Shown: positions 14,763-24,012 of the stretch, one piece after another
Position numbering within the stretch: position 1 is the first letter of the stretch
Layout: each line of letters begins with the position of its first letter
NCBI GenBank assembly: GCA_938036545.1
Contig: CALHQJ010000116.1
Location: 1 to 24,747, forward strand
Source: an uncultured Clostridium sp.
GTDB lineage: Bacteria; Bacillota; Clostridia; Lachnospirales; Lachnospiraceae
DNA: 24,747 nt
Direction of reading: 5' to 3'
Position numbers and translations under genes: made by a program
Notes under the pieces: generated by a model
Databases searched by the model: none
Seen by the model: the letters and a program-made list of their open reading frames with translations, nothing else
Told to the model about the DNA's origin: nothing

Positions 14763-16308
14763 AATAGGCCTCCTCTATCTGTTCCTTACTCTGGCAATTC
14801 ACTCCCAGCATATATTGTCCCAATTCATGTTCTGTAACTTTTGAAGCATCTTCAAAATAAGCTGTAATCTGTCCATCATGGATTACTATCAAAGAGTCTG
14901 ATAATTCCATAATTTCATTTAAGTCTGCTGAAATCAGAAGTACAGCTTTTCCCTCATCCCGAAGGGAAACCAGTTTTTTATGGATAAAGCTGGCCGTCCC
15001 TATGTCAATACCTCTGGTAGGCTGGTCTGCAATGATCAAGTTAAGGTCTCCTGTCAGTTCTCTTGCAACAACTACTTTCTGCATATTTCCTCCAGACAGC
15101 ATTCCAACCTTCGTCTCAGAAGAGTCACATTTTACTTGAAATTCATGGATAAGGTTCTGGCATACTTCACGTATTTTCTGTTTTTTCAAAAGTAAGCCAT
15201 GGCGAAGTCCAGGACTGTCTACTGTTGTAGAAATCAAATTCTCTTCAATAGTAGAGTTTACCGCAGCGCCATAGGTTAGTCTGTCCTGAGGAATATATCC
15301 ACACCCCAGATTTCTAAATTCCTTTACACTGGCATTTCCTACATCATTTTCTAAAAATGTGATTGTTCCAGATTCGTTTTCTCTTAATCGGGTGATGACT
15401 TCAATTAATTCTCTCTGCCCATTTCCCTCTACGCCGGCAATTCCAAGAATTTCTCCTCTCCGAACAGAAAAACTAATACCATTTAACACCATTTTTTCAT
15501 AAGCATATCCATACTTTAAATCTTTTACTTTTAAAACCGTTTCCCTTGGTTTAGCCGGAGTCTTATCAATTTTAAATATATTATTTCGTCCAACCATTAA
15601 AGCAGAGATATCTTCAATACTTACATCGGCCACATTATAGACGCCCATACTCCGTCCATTTCTTAATATTGTGATACGGTCACATAATTCTTTTATTTCT
15701 CTTATTTTATGAGAAATAAAAATAATGGTATGTCCCTTTTCTTTCAATATTTTCAACTGCCGAAACAACTCTTCTGTTTCCTGAGGAGTTAACACTGCAG
15801 TAGGCTCATCCAGAATTAATATTTCTGCACCACGGTATAAGGCCTTTAAAATTTCTACTCTCTGTTTCATTCCTACTGGAAGGCTGGATACGGTTGCACG
15901 GGCATCAATCTGGAAATTGTATTTCTGCGCAATTTGTTCTGCCTCTTCAACTGCTTTAGCCATATCCAGAAAAAGTCCTTTTTTCGGTTCACAGCGGAGA
16001 ATCATGTTTTCAGCCACTGTCAGGGATTCCACCAGCATAAAATGCTGGTGGACCATACCAATTCCCAATGCAAGGGCATCAGTAGGATTTTTAATGGAAA
16101 CTTGTTTCCCATTTATAAAAATTTCGCCTTCATCCGGATGCTCAATTCCAAAAATCATTTTCATTAAGGTAGATTTTCCAGCACCATTTTCTCCCATCAG
16201 TGCATGAATTTCACCTTTTCTGACTGAAAAATTGACATGTTCATTTGCCAAAACTCCATTACCATATATTTTGGTAATGTTTTTCATCTCCAAAACCATC
16301 TGTTCCAT
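14755..16308 (-). CDS. ABC transporter ATP-binding protein with two nucleotide-binding domains (NupO-like)
   Basis: This is a 517-residue tandem ATPase energising the two permeases. Domain 1 (1-245) has Walker A GENGAGKST (39-47), signature LPVGMKQ (143-149), Walker B ILILDE (163-168) and His200. Domain 2 (255-510) keeps the signature LSGGNMQ (404-410) but has GVEGNGQ instead of a lysine-containing Walker A (292-298), and Gln429 in place of the catalytic glutamate (IADQPTRGID). This asymmetry is normal for the nucleoside/BMP-linked group and suggests one hydrolytic site. The gene begins 19 bases after the lipoprotein gene, with a weak GGGTGA site, and overlaps the next permease gene by 8 bases. 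Confidence 0.93.
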   Translation of the reverse strand: MEQMVLEMKNITKIYGNGVLANEHVNFSVRKGEIHALMGENGAGKSTLMKMIFGIEHPDEGEIFINGKQVSIKNPTDALALGIGMVHQHFMLVESLTVAENMILRCEPKKGLFLDMAKAVEEAEQIAQKYNFQIDARATVSSLPVGMKQRVEILKALYRGAEILILDEPTAVLTPQETEELFRQLKILKEKGHTIIFISHKIREIKELCDRITILRNGRSMGVYNVADVSIEDISALMVGRNNIFKIDKTPAKPRETVLKVKDLKYGYAYEKMVLNGISFSVRRGEILGIAGVEGNGQRELIEVITRLRENESGTITFLENDVGNASVKEFRNLGCGYIPQDRLTYGAAVNSTIEENLISTTVDSPGLRHGLLLKKQKIREVCQNLIHEFQVKCDSSETKVGMLSGGNMQKVVVARELTGDLNLIIADQPTRGIDIGTASFIHKKLVSLRDEGKAVLLISADLNEIMELSDSLIVIHDGQITAYFEDASKVTEHELGQYMLGVNCQSKEQIEEAYYE

Positions 16309-16327
16309 GATATCTATTCACCCATTC

Positions 16328-17476
16328 TTACTGATTAACTCCGATATATTCATTCAGCTGATTCTGTTCCATACCAAAAGCAGATGGTACTTCCAGACTT
16401 CCATTGATAATCTGTTCTTCTGCTTCATTTACTAACTGTTTTACTTCATCAGGAACTAATTTTTCATAGTAATCATTTTTTACAACACCTACGCAGTCTT
16501 CTTTTAATCCAACTTCTTCATGTTTTCCAAAAATTTCTTTACCATCAATAATATTCCGGAAAGCATTTTCTACAAACACATCTACTTTTTTAATAACGGA
16601 AGTTGGCATATATTGATTCATATCTTCATTGGTTTCCGCATACTGAAGAGTTCTGTCTACATCACATCCAAAATACATTTTTTTCTGTTCATATCCTACT
16701 TCATACACACCTGCATATGCCTGACCAGCTGCTGGAAAAATTGCAGTTGCTCCCTGCTGATATTGTATAGATGCTAGTTCTTTCGCTTTTGCCAAATCGT
16801 TCCAGGAACCAATAAAAGAATTTAAAATTACCGCATTTGGATTGACACTTCTTGCACCTGCAATATAGCCTACCAGGAAGTCATTAATAGTAGGAATTTC
16901 CTGACCGCCGATAAATCCAACTTTTCCAGTATCACTCATGCCCATAGCAATCACTCCTGCTAAATATGCAGATTCATTCTGCTTGAATAATGCAGAGTAT
17001 ACATTTGGTAAATCTTCTTCAGACTTTCTTGGGACTTCAGCATCATATACAATAAATTTGACCTCTGGAAATTCTTCTGCTGCTGTCTGTACTGGTTCAA
17101 CCATCTGTGGAGAGCCGCATACAATGTAATCCCATCCATCTTCACAGGCATCCAGAGTTGTTGGCAGATATTTGGCTACATCTGCAGAAGAATTTCCCAT
17201 TTCCACAATCTTTATTTCAGCACCGTATTCGTCCCTCATCTTTTCTACTGCAGTTGCTGCCATATCATGGTTTCCGCCGTCTCCTCTGGTATTGCTAATC
17301 AGATGGATAATCTTAACTCCATCCAAAGGAAGTTCGCCTGCAGCTTTCGTCTGTTCAGCAGCATTTTCCTTCTGTACAGTATCACTCGCTGCTGGTGCTG
17401 AACTGCATCCAACAATGCCAGCTCCAACTGCTAACACCATACTAATTGCAACAATACCTCTTTTCCATTTTTTCAT
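16328..17476 (-). CDS. BMP-family (Med/PnrA-like) substrate-binding lipoprotein
   Basis: This is a 382-residue extracytoplasmic binding protein. The start at 17476 is set by AGGAGG at 17485-17490, eight bases upstream. The N-terminus is a lipoprotein signal peptide: KKWKRG, a hydrophobic stretch and the lipobox GIVGC with Cys24. The mature region carries BMP-family traits: KIIHLISNTRGDGGNHDMAA, a DYIVCGSP-type strand, GKVGFIGGQEIPTINDFLVG and ATAIFPAAGQAYAGVYE. BMP proteins typically bind nucleosides (PnrA, BmpA), although some bind other ligands. It is the first and presumably most abundant product of the operon, downstream of the 17567-17580 dyad. Confidence 0.94.
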   Translation of the reverse strand: MKKWKRGIVAISMVLAVGAGIVGCSSAPAASDTVQKENAAEQTKAAGELPLDGVKIIHLISNTRGDGGNHDMAATAVEKMRDEYGAEIKIVEMGNSSADVAKYLPTTLDACEDGWDYIVCGSPQMVEPVQTAAEEFPEVKFIVYDAEVPRKSEEDLPNVYSALFKQNESAYLAGVIAMGMSDTGKVGFIGGQEIPTINDFLVGYIAGARSVNPNAVILNSFIGSWNDLAKAKELASIQYQQGATAIFPAAGQAYAGVYEVGYEQKKMYFGCDVDRTLQYAETNEDMNQYMPTSVIKKVDVFVENAFRNIIDGKEIFGKHEEVGLKEDCVGVVKNDYYEKLVPDEVKQLVNEAEEQIINGSLEVPSAFGMEQNQLNEYIGVNQ

Positions 17477-17566
17477 AAGTAAATCCTCCTTAGCTTTTGT
17501 TGTAAAATAAAACAAACTATTCCGTTCTCTTACCTCTATACTTTATTATTTTTTTATCTTTCTGCA

Positions 17567-17580
17567 ATGACAAATGTCAT
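17567..17580. promoter_or_regulatory. CRP/FNR-type dyad upstream of the BMP operon, candidate operator of the YeiL-like regulator
   Basis: ATGACA-AA-TGTCAT is a perfect six-plus-six dyad with a two-base centre, the same geometry as the PrfA box (TTAACA-N2-TGTTAA) of the CRP/FNR family. It lies about 90 bases before the lipoprotein start. It stands an estimated 36-46 bases upstream of the probable transcription start: weak -10 candidates are TATAGA at 17540-17535 or AATAAT nearby. That spacing suits activation. Assignment to the regulator encoded in this window is inference. Confidence 0.5.
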
Positions 17581-17678
17581 ATCATGTTTATTTTTATAAT
17601 CAATTTATCAAAAAAAAACATTTTATAAGCAAAAATACGGAAAATAGTTATAATTTTCTGTCCAAACAGCAGAAAATG

Positions 17679-17707
17679 ATGACAGCAAATCGCACAAATG
17701 TTATAAT
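17679..17707 (+). promoter_or_regulatory. Promoter of the orphan membrane protein gene
   Basis: ATGACA (17679-17684), a 17-base spacer ending in TGT, and TATAAT (17702-17707) form an extended -10 promoter only 21 bases before the start codon, so the leader is very short. A seven-base dyad TTTTCTG/CAGAAAA (17654-17676) lies just upstream of the -35 and could be a regulatory site. Confidence 0.75.
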
Positions 17708-17728
17708 ATCGAAAAAGGAGGCGACTAA

Positions 17729-18316
17729 ATGACTTATATCCTACCAGTACTCTATGTAATTGTTTCCTATACATTCATATTTTTATCAGTTTTCTTTGAT
17801 ACTGCAATGGAATTGAAAATGTTATCAATCCTTTTACCTTTCATTATGGGAATTGTTAATTTAATTGCCGTATTGACAGTAGGAAGAAAATGGTCTAGAA
17901 CAACTTTACTGAATTGTACTTTGATTATTAAGTACGGACTAATTCCATTCTACTTGATCGGTGGAAGTATTACCACTGGCGTAACAGTTATGGCATTTTT
18001 TCCTTTACCCCTAATGGCTTTGTTTGGACTTGTAGCCATTGTGTTTTTGATTTTTGGATACGGGATTTTATTGGGGACAGCTCCTTATGCTATCGCTTAT
18101 CTTATAAAATCACACACGGACGGTACACATCCAAAATGGGCGGTCGTTTTGGGTGGAATCTGCCAATTTTTCTTTTCCTTTGACGTTCTTGCAATAATGG
18201 TTCTGGCATTAAAGGAGCGATACAGAATTAAAACTACAATTGCCGTTTTCTGTGCAATGTGTCTTGCTGTCCTGCTGATTATGCTTAATGTAGTCTTGAC
18301 GCTGACAAGAGGGTAA
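17729..18316 (+). CDS. Orphan polytopic membrane protein of unknown function
   Basis: I do not recognise this 195-residue protein. AAGGAGG lies 7 bases before ATG 17729, and the gene has its own promoter and a strong terminator, so it is a real single-gene unit. About six to seven hydrophobic segments are visible, roughly residues 3-22, 31-51, 63-80, 84-100, 102-122, 137-160 and 168-190. Short polar loops include GRKWSRTT and the longest, KSHTDGTHPKW, with a PLPLMALFG stretch between helices. No catalytic motif, cysteine pattern or transporter signature stands out. It lies between two minus-strand operons and shows no clear functional link to either. Confidence 0.75.
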   Translation: MTYILPVLYVIVSYTFIFLSVFFDTAMELKMLSILLPFIMGIVNLIAVLTVGRKWSRTTLLNCTLIIKYGLIPFYLIGGSITTGVTVMAFFPLPLMALFGLVAIVFLIFGYGILLGTAPYAIAYLIKSHTDGTHPKWAVVLGGICQFFFSFDVLAIMVLALKERYRIKTTIAVFCAMCLAVLLIMLNVVLTLTRG

Positions 18317-18342
18317 TCAATATTAGTTCTGCTCTTGCTTGT

Positions 18343-18376
18343 GGAGTATCCCCAACTTTGGGATACTCCCTTTTTT
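18343..18376 (+). terminator. Strong intrinsic terminator of the membrane protein gene
   Basis: A perfect 10-base stem GGAGTATCCC/GGGATACTCC (18343-18352, 18360-18369) with a 7-base loop is followed by C and six T residues. It lies right against the stop codon of the convergent DUF4132 gene and may also stop that transcript, although the minus strand lacks a T-run. Confidence 0.93.
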
Positions 18377-21300
18377 CTAATTAATCTGCTCTAGAATACT
18401 TGGATCTTTAATCTTCCCATCTTCTGCAAAAAGAAGGATCTTGGACATAATTTCTGCTGTCTTGGGATCGTCGTCTACAAAAGGAAGGAACAGCCGTCCT
18501 CTGTGCTGGGAGTGGACCGGCACCACAAAGACCATGGCATTTCCCATCTGGTGTACGACGCCGCTTCCCAGGTGTACGGTATATTGTCCCAGTGTTCCAT
18601 CGATGACTGCATGGCTTTCTTCCAGACGCACATTGGAAATTTTAAATAATTCCAGATTACATTGAATAATGGCGCGGCGCATTTCTATGGTAGAATGGCT
18701 GGTTTCCGGATCAACGCCGCCCACATGGGCAACGCTTACTGCCAGATCTACATCCCGCATCACTTCACTGTAAATAATATCCGGTATTTCTTTGATTTTT
18801 AAGGGCTGGAAGGTCTTTCTATCGTAAAATCCTACGGATTCCAATGTAGGCGCTTCAATCTCACTGGGAGAAAACCAGTCGGCCATTGCATACAGTCTCA
18901 CGACAATATTTTCTTTATAGTATATTTTCTGCAGGCCGTCTTCATAGTCCGCTACCCAGCGGCGTGTGCGAAGAGCCCCTACTGTCTTTTGAGGCTGTAT
19001 TTGATTTCCGGAAAATAATAAGGATTCCGTCTTTTCCAGTTCTTCTGCAAGCTTCACATACAGTTCGCGGAATACTTGTTTAAATGGTTGGCGAATTTCT
19101 CTTTCAAACAGCAGCTTTTGATAATCATGCCAGACTCCTGCCTGGTACAGATCCCAGGGATGGGCAATGCGAAGTTCCTCATGTGCCGATAATTCCGTCA
19201 ACGTTCCCTGGCAGTCCAAAAGGCCGGACTCTGTCAGAAATCCCAGTTGTGGTTTCTGTCCAGTGCTTTGGAATATCAATGGTTCTACAATTGGCCTTGC
19301 CACCGGATTTTTCTGGAGTTCTAACAGTTCCCATGCTTCAAAAACCGTCCGGTCTTCCATAGCCTGTTCCATCATCTGTCTGGTGCGGCTGTATTGTTCT
19401 TTTAACTGTTTATGGATTTCCTGGTATTTTAGAACAATCTCATTTTTCTTAAATTTTGGTGGGATAGACTTTAATGTTTTCCCTCCTTTTTCACAGATAA
19501 TACTGCTTTTTCCTAAGGAATCTACCAAAAGCCGAATCCTGGTCTCTCCATCCAGGGCTTCTCCTGAAAATAGAGCTTCCGACTGATTTGCAAGGTGTGT
19601 TTCCATTCTCAATATCAGTCTGGTTACATCAGTAAATCCAGCATTCACGCTTAAGTTTCGCAAGGCAATCTCTGCTGCCCTGCCCTCACTGGCTCTCCTT
19701 TGCGCCCCAAATTGGCGGCTTTCCTTTTTAAACTTCTGAATAAACTGATACCGTTTAAACAACTCATTATCTTGTTCCTGACGTTCCTTAGGCAATGGCA
19801 GAAGTCCGATACTCATAAGCAAATCTTTGTTCCGTTTGGTTTCGATTTCTGCTGCCAGTTTATCATACTCGATTTTCCCTAATGCGGCGTCTGCATATTT
19901 TCTGGCCCTGCTATGGGAAGAACCGGAAGAAGAGTATTTGGCAGCATCATAAAGAAGCTGAAAGTCCTTCTCCCCTAACTTTTCGTATGCCTCAAAAAAC
20001 CAGTGAATATCAAAAGCGCCATCTCTTAGTTCTTCTGGAGACAGAGGCGTATATTTGGCAATCATAGATTTTGCAGCTTCGTCCATCCATTCACTGGTAT
20101 GAGCCATAAAATAATAGCAGCCGCTTTTAAAACCGGATACCTTCAGATATTCTTCTATTAGAGGAATCCACTGCACCGCATACATTGCCACTTCTACCAG
20201 ACGTTTTCTGGAAATATCCGTTCCCTTAAGGGCCTGTTTAAAATCCTCTGCCTTTTCTTTTGGATCTGGCTGGCAGACTTTCAGCAAATGGCACAGCACC
20301 GTTCTGCGGCTGGAACCGGAATAGTAATAAGACTGGCTTCGTTCCAACGTATCATTTCCCAGAGCCGTTAAAATCTGAATCAGCACAGGGATTCCGTAAA
20401 TAACGTGGATATTGCTGATGGAACTGGAAAATGGGGTTTCCTGTTCCCCACGCCTTAATTCAGCCTGAACCACAGGCGGAATGATCTCCCGATACAAGGT
20501 ATGGGCCAGAACCATCTCCGGCATATCATCCCCAATGGTATCAAACCGGTATTTTCCATCCTGAGGAAGAATTTTCTTTGGCCCAAAAAACCGTTCCAAA
20601 TCGCCTATACGGGCATTCCTTCCAGTTACCGCCCCTTTTTGTTCCACGATGCTGACAGGAGAAAACAAACTTCCTATTCCGAAAAATTCAAACACAGCCT
20701 TATAAAATAAATCCTTATCCCACAGTCCCATTACATAAACTTGTACAAAATCTGACAGTTCCAGATACCGGCTGCCTGGACGCTGATATACAGAAAAGGC
20801 AGAAGAAGTACCGGCAGTCATATTTTGGAGGCTGCAATACCGCATCATCAACTGAAATCTCAGGGAAAATGATGGTTCCCATTGACTGTCATGGACGAAT
20901 CTCAGCCAGTGTATTAATTCTGCAAAAACAGGAAGATCGGCGGAACGCCTGATAATTGTCTCTTTCTCTCCATTCCACCTGGTTTCTGTCAGCTCATAGC
21001 ATTCATTTTCATCGTTCAGCACAGACACCAGTTTCCCAATTACCGGAAGGGCTGCCGCTGCTTTTTCTTCATCTGTTACATACTGGAAAAACAGATTAGA
21101 AATCACCGTTCTGACCTGGCTGTCAAACCGAAGTCCCTGCAGCAGTTCCTGGAAAGGAGGGCGTTTCAGAAGGCCTTTTCCAAACACCTGTTTATAAAGG
21201 CTGGTATTTTTGCCGTATTCTTCCCTTCTTTGTCTGCATTCTTCATAAAGGTACAGCTCCAGCAGCATCTGGGTGGATTTGATTTCGTTCTGATAAAACT

Positions 21301-23527
21301 CTTCCCACAAAGCACGGAAAGGATATTCATCTAAAGGATTTCTCTGCAATGTCCCGTCCTGCCAGCAAGTTCTGGCTAACTCTGCGCCTAATGTTGTTTC
21401 TTCTCCCCATACAGTCGTATATTCCAGAAACTGGTGTGCCTCAATAAACTCATTTAACGCTTTCAGAATACGGATACATTCCTTTTCACCATAGTGAAAC
21501 AGATTTGGCGCTTTTGCCAGATCAGTAATTGGTTTTGGCACAACAAATTCTTTTGTAGTATCGTATAGGCCATAACCAGGTTTACTTAAAATATCCTGGG
21601 TTTTGCTGCTGCCTTCCGTTAATTCTGTAAGAAGAACCCGTTCTTTCCCTGTAGGATTTTCAAAGGCAAGGAGAACGTCCCGAAGCGGTTCAAATTCTTC
21701 CGGTGCATCCTTTTTCATGCCTAAAGCCAGATCAAAAGCGCCCATATGACATTCCTCAGGCTTTTCATCTAACAGACGGATAATGCTGGCCCGAAGTTCC
21801 GATGGTTTCTGCCTGCGCAGAAGGGAAAGATTTTCGGTACGCCCCTTTTTATATTTTAAATTTTTCTCTATAAGCAGGTAATCCTCTGGTTTCAAATCCA
21901 GAACCTTTGCCAGGCAAAATGCCGAAGACAGGGTATATTCTTCCGGATTATGGAGAAGTTCCAGCAATACGTTCCTTCTTACAGAACTTTCCGGTTTGTA
22001 TAACAATAATCTGGCTGTCATAGCCCGACTGGTTCCGTAGGTTTCACCCTGGCCAATGAAAGGAATCAATTTGGCAGCTTCATCCAGATAGCTTTCTTCC
22101 TGAAGCATCCAGGCAATGAGACACATCCGCACTGCCAGATCGGAGCGGGACATGGTTACCCGATACCAGGAAAAAATACAGGGATTTCGCTCAAAGCCTT
22201 TTTTCGGAATGGTTTCCAGGGCGTGTTTTAAAATTTCATAAAATTTCTTTGCTTCCTCTTTATCGCAGAACAGCCCATAAGCCGTAACCGGAAGATTATC
22301 CGGTTTTTGTGCATCGTCACTTCTGGCGGAAAACCATCCGTTACGGTTGTTATGCAGCAGTTCGGATATTACAGAACTGGTATTTTTCATAAATCCAGGC
22401 ATAAAACATGCCATCAGTTCCAGATCATCCGGATAGTCAAGAAGGACTTTCTTAGCTGCCTGGGCGCTAAGGGATTTATCCTGAAGGGAACTATTAAAAT
22501 AGGATGCCGTTAATTTCTGATTTCTGGTTCCGTTCTGTACCAGCTCCAGCACGGCATTGATTCCGTCCTGAGCATCATAAAACCCTTTTGCCCAAAGAGC
22601 GCAGCTAATCGAAATGGAATCGTTGGTATGAAGCTGTTCCTGGCAAAAATCCGGTTCTTTAAGACATCTGCCCATAAGATTCAGCAGCTTGTTGCTAATC
22701 CGATCCACATGGTTTTCATCAAAAATTCCGATCCAGGTACTGACTGCCCGTTTTACTGAAGAATATCGGATTAAATCATGATCCTCAATGACCTGAAACA
22801 GCCATAAAAAGGCTTCCGGCCGTCCTGCATCCATAGTTTCGCAGACTGCCTGTCTGGCACCTTCCTGAAGTCTGGCCGCTAAAAGGAAGTCTCCCAGAAG
22901 CTGATACAGTTCCTTGCTTTTAGACATTACAATGCCCCGGATCAGCTCATGGCTCAGCATGGCGGTATTCTGTTCTCCAAGCAGAATATTCCTTACCGCA
23001 GCGATTGTCTCCTGATTTCCCAGATCCACCTGAGCCGCAAGCATTCCCCCATAAGACCAGCTTTCTGTCCTGGCGTGGTCGTAAACTTCCGCACTGGTCT
23101 GTCCGGTTAAAACCTCAGCCAGACTGGACTGATAAAATTTCAACCGGGAATATGCCCATAACAGATGTACGCTTTGGCGGACAAAGGGGCTATAGGACTT
23201 TGTCCGCAGGCTTCTTCGATACCATCCAGCCGTCATCTGAAACTGATTCATCTGATCCAGAGCATAATAAAACTCTTCCTCCATCCCAGATGGTATGCAG
23301 ACCTTTACCAAATCTGACAGCTGATTTCTGTAAATATCGCTTAAGGTCTGGCATTTTTTTGATTCCAAAAGCTGCTCCATCCATTGGAGGGATTCGCTTT
23401 TTATGGAATAATAAGCGGTTGGAAGCAGGCCTTTTTCCAGATCGCTTAAATGCTTCCCAGCTTCCTTTGCTTCCTCCATCCATTTTCTGCTAAGTTCTCT
23501 TCTGGTTTCATATGTAAATTCTGCCAT
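18377..23527 (-). CDS. Giant DUF4132-family protein (1716 residues)
   Basis: This is a 1716-residue cytosolic protein with no signal peptide or membrane segment. Most of it looks alpha-helical and repeat-like, as in HEAT-type scaffolds. Residues about 1452-1590 match the DUF4132 core: HPWDL, then LLFEREIRQPFKQVFRELYV and RRWVADYEDGLQKIYY. The last 130 residues match the family C-terminus (EVMRDVDLAVSVAHVGGVDP, YTVHLGSGVVHQMGN at about 1648, RLFLPFVDDD, IMSKILLFAEDGKIKDPSIL). The N-terminal 1100 residues probably correspond to the DUF5724-type region of these proteins. E. coli relatives (YehI/MolR group) sit near MoxR ATPase and VWA genes; no such partners are seen here. The biochemical function is unknown. 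GGTAAAGGAGGG, overlapping the upstream stop, precedes ATG 23527. Confidence 0.85.
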   Translation of the reverse strand: MAEFTYETRRELSRKWMEEAKEAGKHLSDLEKGLLPTAYYSIKSESLQWMEQLLESKKCQTLSDIYRNQLSDLVKVCIPSGMEEEFYYALDQMNQFQMTAGWYRRSLRTKSYSPFVRQSVHLLWAYSRLKFYQSSLAEVLTGQTSAEVYDHARTESWSYGGMLAAQVDLGNQETIAAVRNILLGEQNTAMLSHELIRGIVMSKSKELYQLLGDFLLAARLQEGARQAVCETMDAGRPEAFLWLFQVIEDHDLIRYSSVKRAVSTWIGIFDENHVDRISNKLLNLMGRCLKEPDFCQEQLHTNDSISISCALWAKGFYDAQDGINAVLELVQNGTRNQKLTASYFNSSLQDKSLSAQAAKKVLLDYPDDLELMACFMPGFMKNTSSVISELLHNNRNGWFSARSDDAQKPDNLPVTAYGLFCDKEEAKKFYEILKHALETIPKKGFERNPCIFSWYRVTMSRSDLAVRMCLIAWMLQEESYLDEAAKLIPFIGQGETYGTSRAMTARLLLYKPESSVRRNVLLELLHNPEEYTLSSAFCLAKVLDLKPEDYLLIEKNLKYKKGRTENLSLLRRQKPSELRASIIRLLDEKPEECHMGAFDLALGMKKDAPEEFEPLRDVLLAFENPTGKERVLLTELTEGSSKTQDILSKPGYGLYDTTKEFVVPKPITDLAKAPNLFHYGEKECIRILKALNEFIEAHQFLEYTTVWGEETTLGAELARTCWQDGTLQRNPLDEYPFRALWEEFYQNEIKSTQMLLELYLYEECRQRREEYGKNTSLYKQVFGKGLLKRPPFQELLQGLRFDSQVRTVISNLFFQYVTDEEKAAAALPVIGKLVSVLNDENECYELTETRWNGEKETIIRRSADLPVFAELIHWLRFVHDSQWEPSFSLRFQLMMRYCSLQNMTAGTSSAFSVYQRPGSRYLELSDFVQVYVMGLWDKDLFYKAVFEFFGIGSLFSPVSIVEQKGAVTGRNARIGDLERFFGPKKILPQDGKYRFDTIGDDMPEMVLAHTLYREIIPPVVQAELRRGEQETPFSSSISNIHVIYGIPVLIQILTALGNDTLERSQSYYYSGSSRRTVLCHLLKVCQPDPKEKAEDFKQALKGTDISRKRLVEVAMYAVQWIPLIEEYLKVSGFKSGCYYFMAHTSEWMDEAAKSMIAKYTPLSPEELRDGAFDIHWFFEAYEKLGEKDFQLLYDAAKYSSSGSSHSRARKYADAALGKIEYDKLAAEIETKRNKDLLMSIGLLPLPKERQEQDNELFKRYQFIQKFKKESRQFGAQRRASEGRAAEIALRNLSVNAGFTDVTRLILRMETHLANQSEALFSGEALDGETRIRLLVDSLGKSSIICEKGGKTLKSIPPKFKKNEIVLKYQEIHKQLKEQYSRTRQMMEQAMEDRTVFEAWELLELQKNPVARPIVEPLIFQSTGQKPQLGFLTESGLLDCQGTLTELSAHEELRIAHPWDLYQAGVWHDYQKLLFEREIRQPFKQVFRELYVKLAEELEKTESLLFSGNQIQPQKTVGALRTRRWVADYEDGLQKIYYKENIVVRLYAMADWFSPSEIEAPTLESVGFYDRKTFQPLKIKEIPDIIYSEVMRDVDLAVSVAHVGGVDPETSHSTIEMRRAIIQCNLELFKISNVRLEESHAVIDGTLGQYTVHLGSGVVHQMGNAMVFVVPVHSQHRGRLFLPFVDDDPKTAEIMSKILLFAEDGKIKDPSILEQIN

Positions 23528-23537
23528 AGTCCCTCCT

Positions 23538-23954
23538 TTACCAGCCAGACAGCATGGTAAGTCTTACAAATGTAAACTCTAAGCTGTCGTCCCAGATAAT
23601 CGGCTGATTTAGATCCGTTAATTCTTCCGTTCCTGCAAAAATCCGATAAATACCGTCCTCAAAACATTGAAGGGCATTTTCTGCCGCCTGTTTTTCCTCT
23701 GCATCACGGCCTTCCCGAAGCCCAAAGGAAACCTTTCCGGATGAAGCCCTGTTTTCAATTTCACTTTTTGTCAGCCAGGGAACAATCTGCCCAACATCTT
23801 TTCTTTCATTAAACTCCCGAACTCCCAAACATACTAAGGCAACAATCAGATCCTTTACCGTCTCCGGCTGGTAATCCAGCAGAAATGCCACCGGTTCCAC
23901 AGCCGCCTGATTCTTTTTTCCAAGCCGTCTCATCCGCACGTTTATTTGATACAA
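23538..23954 (-). CDS. Small unknown protein co-transcribed with the DUF4132 giant
   Basis: This is a protein of about 138 residues that I do not recognise. The start is uncertain. TTG 23954 is preferred because AGAGGGG lies 8 bases upstream; GTG 23960 is only 2 bases from that site, and the frame also extends to TTG 24005, which lies upstream of the promoter -10. It begins basic (VRMRRLGKKN), continues with a helical region (FLLDYQPETVKDLIVALVCL) and a charged, Gln/Glu/Ala-rich helix, and ends in strands (DDSLEFTFVRLTMLSGW). No membrane segment is seen. Only 10 bases separate it from the DUF4132 gene, so it is probably a partner or regulator of that protein. Confidence 0.7.
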   Translation of the reverse strand: MYQINVRMRRLGKKNQAAVEPVAFLLDYQPETVKDLIVALVCLGVREFNERKDVGQIVPWLTKSEIENRASSGKVSFGLREGRDAEEKQAAENALQCFEDGIYRIFAGTEELTDLNQPIIWDDSLEFTFVRLTMLSGW

Positions 23955-23985
23955 TTCCACTGCCCCTCTCGTTATTAATGTGTAT

Positions 23986-23994
23986 ATTATATCA
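23986..23994 (-). promoter_or_regulatory. Extended -10 promoter of the DUF4132 operon
   Basis: On the minus strand TGATATAAT (23994-23986) is a perfect extended -10 element. No good -35 is present 16-18 bases upstream. The start would fall near 23979, leaving a leader of about 25 bases. Confidence 0.65.
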
Positions 23995-24012
23995 AATTTG
24001 CCCAAAAAGCTC

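Noticed and set aside
15400..15440. Missing Walker A lysine in the second ATPase domain as a sign of decay
   Set aside because: The GxxGxGQ form and the Gln in place of the catalytic glutamate are usual in nucleoside/BMP-type tandem ATPases.
23005..23493. A 162-codon plus-strand frame opposite the DUF4132 gene
   Set aside because: It lies wholly antisense to a conserved long gene, has no ribosome binding site, and its composition looks like a mirror of the opposite coding strand.
23955..24005. Longer TTG start at 24005 for the small gene upstream of the DUF4132 gene
   Set aside because: The extended -10 TGATATAAT (23994-23986) lies inside this extension, which also lacks a ribosome binding site.
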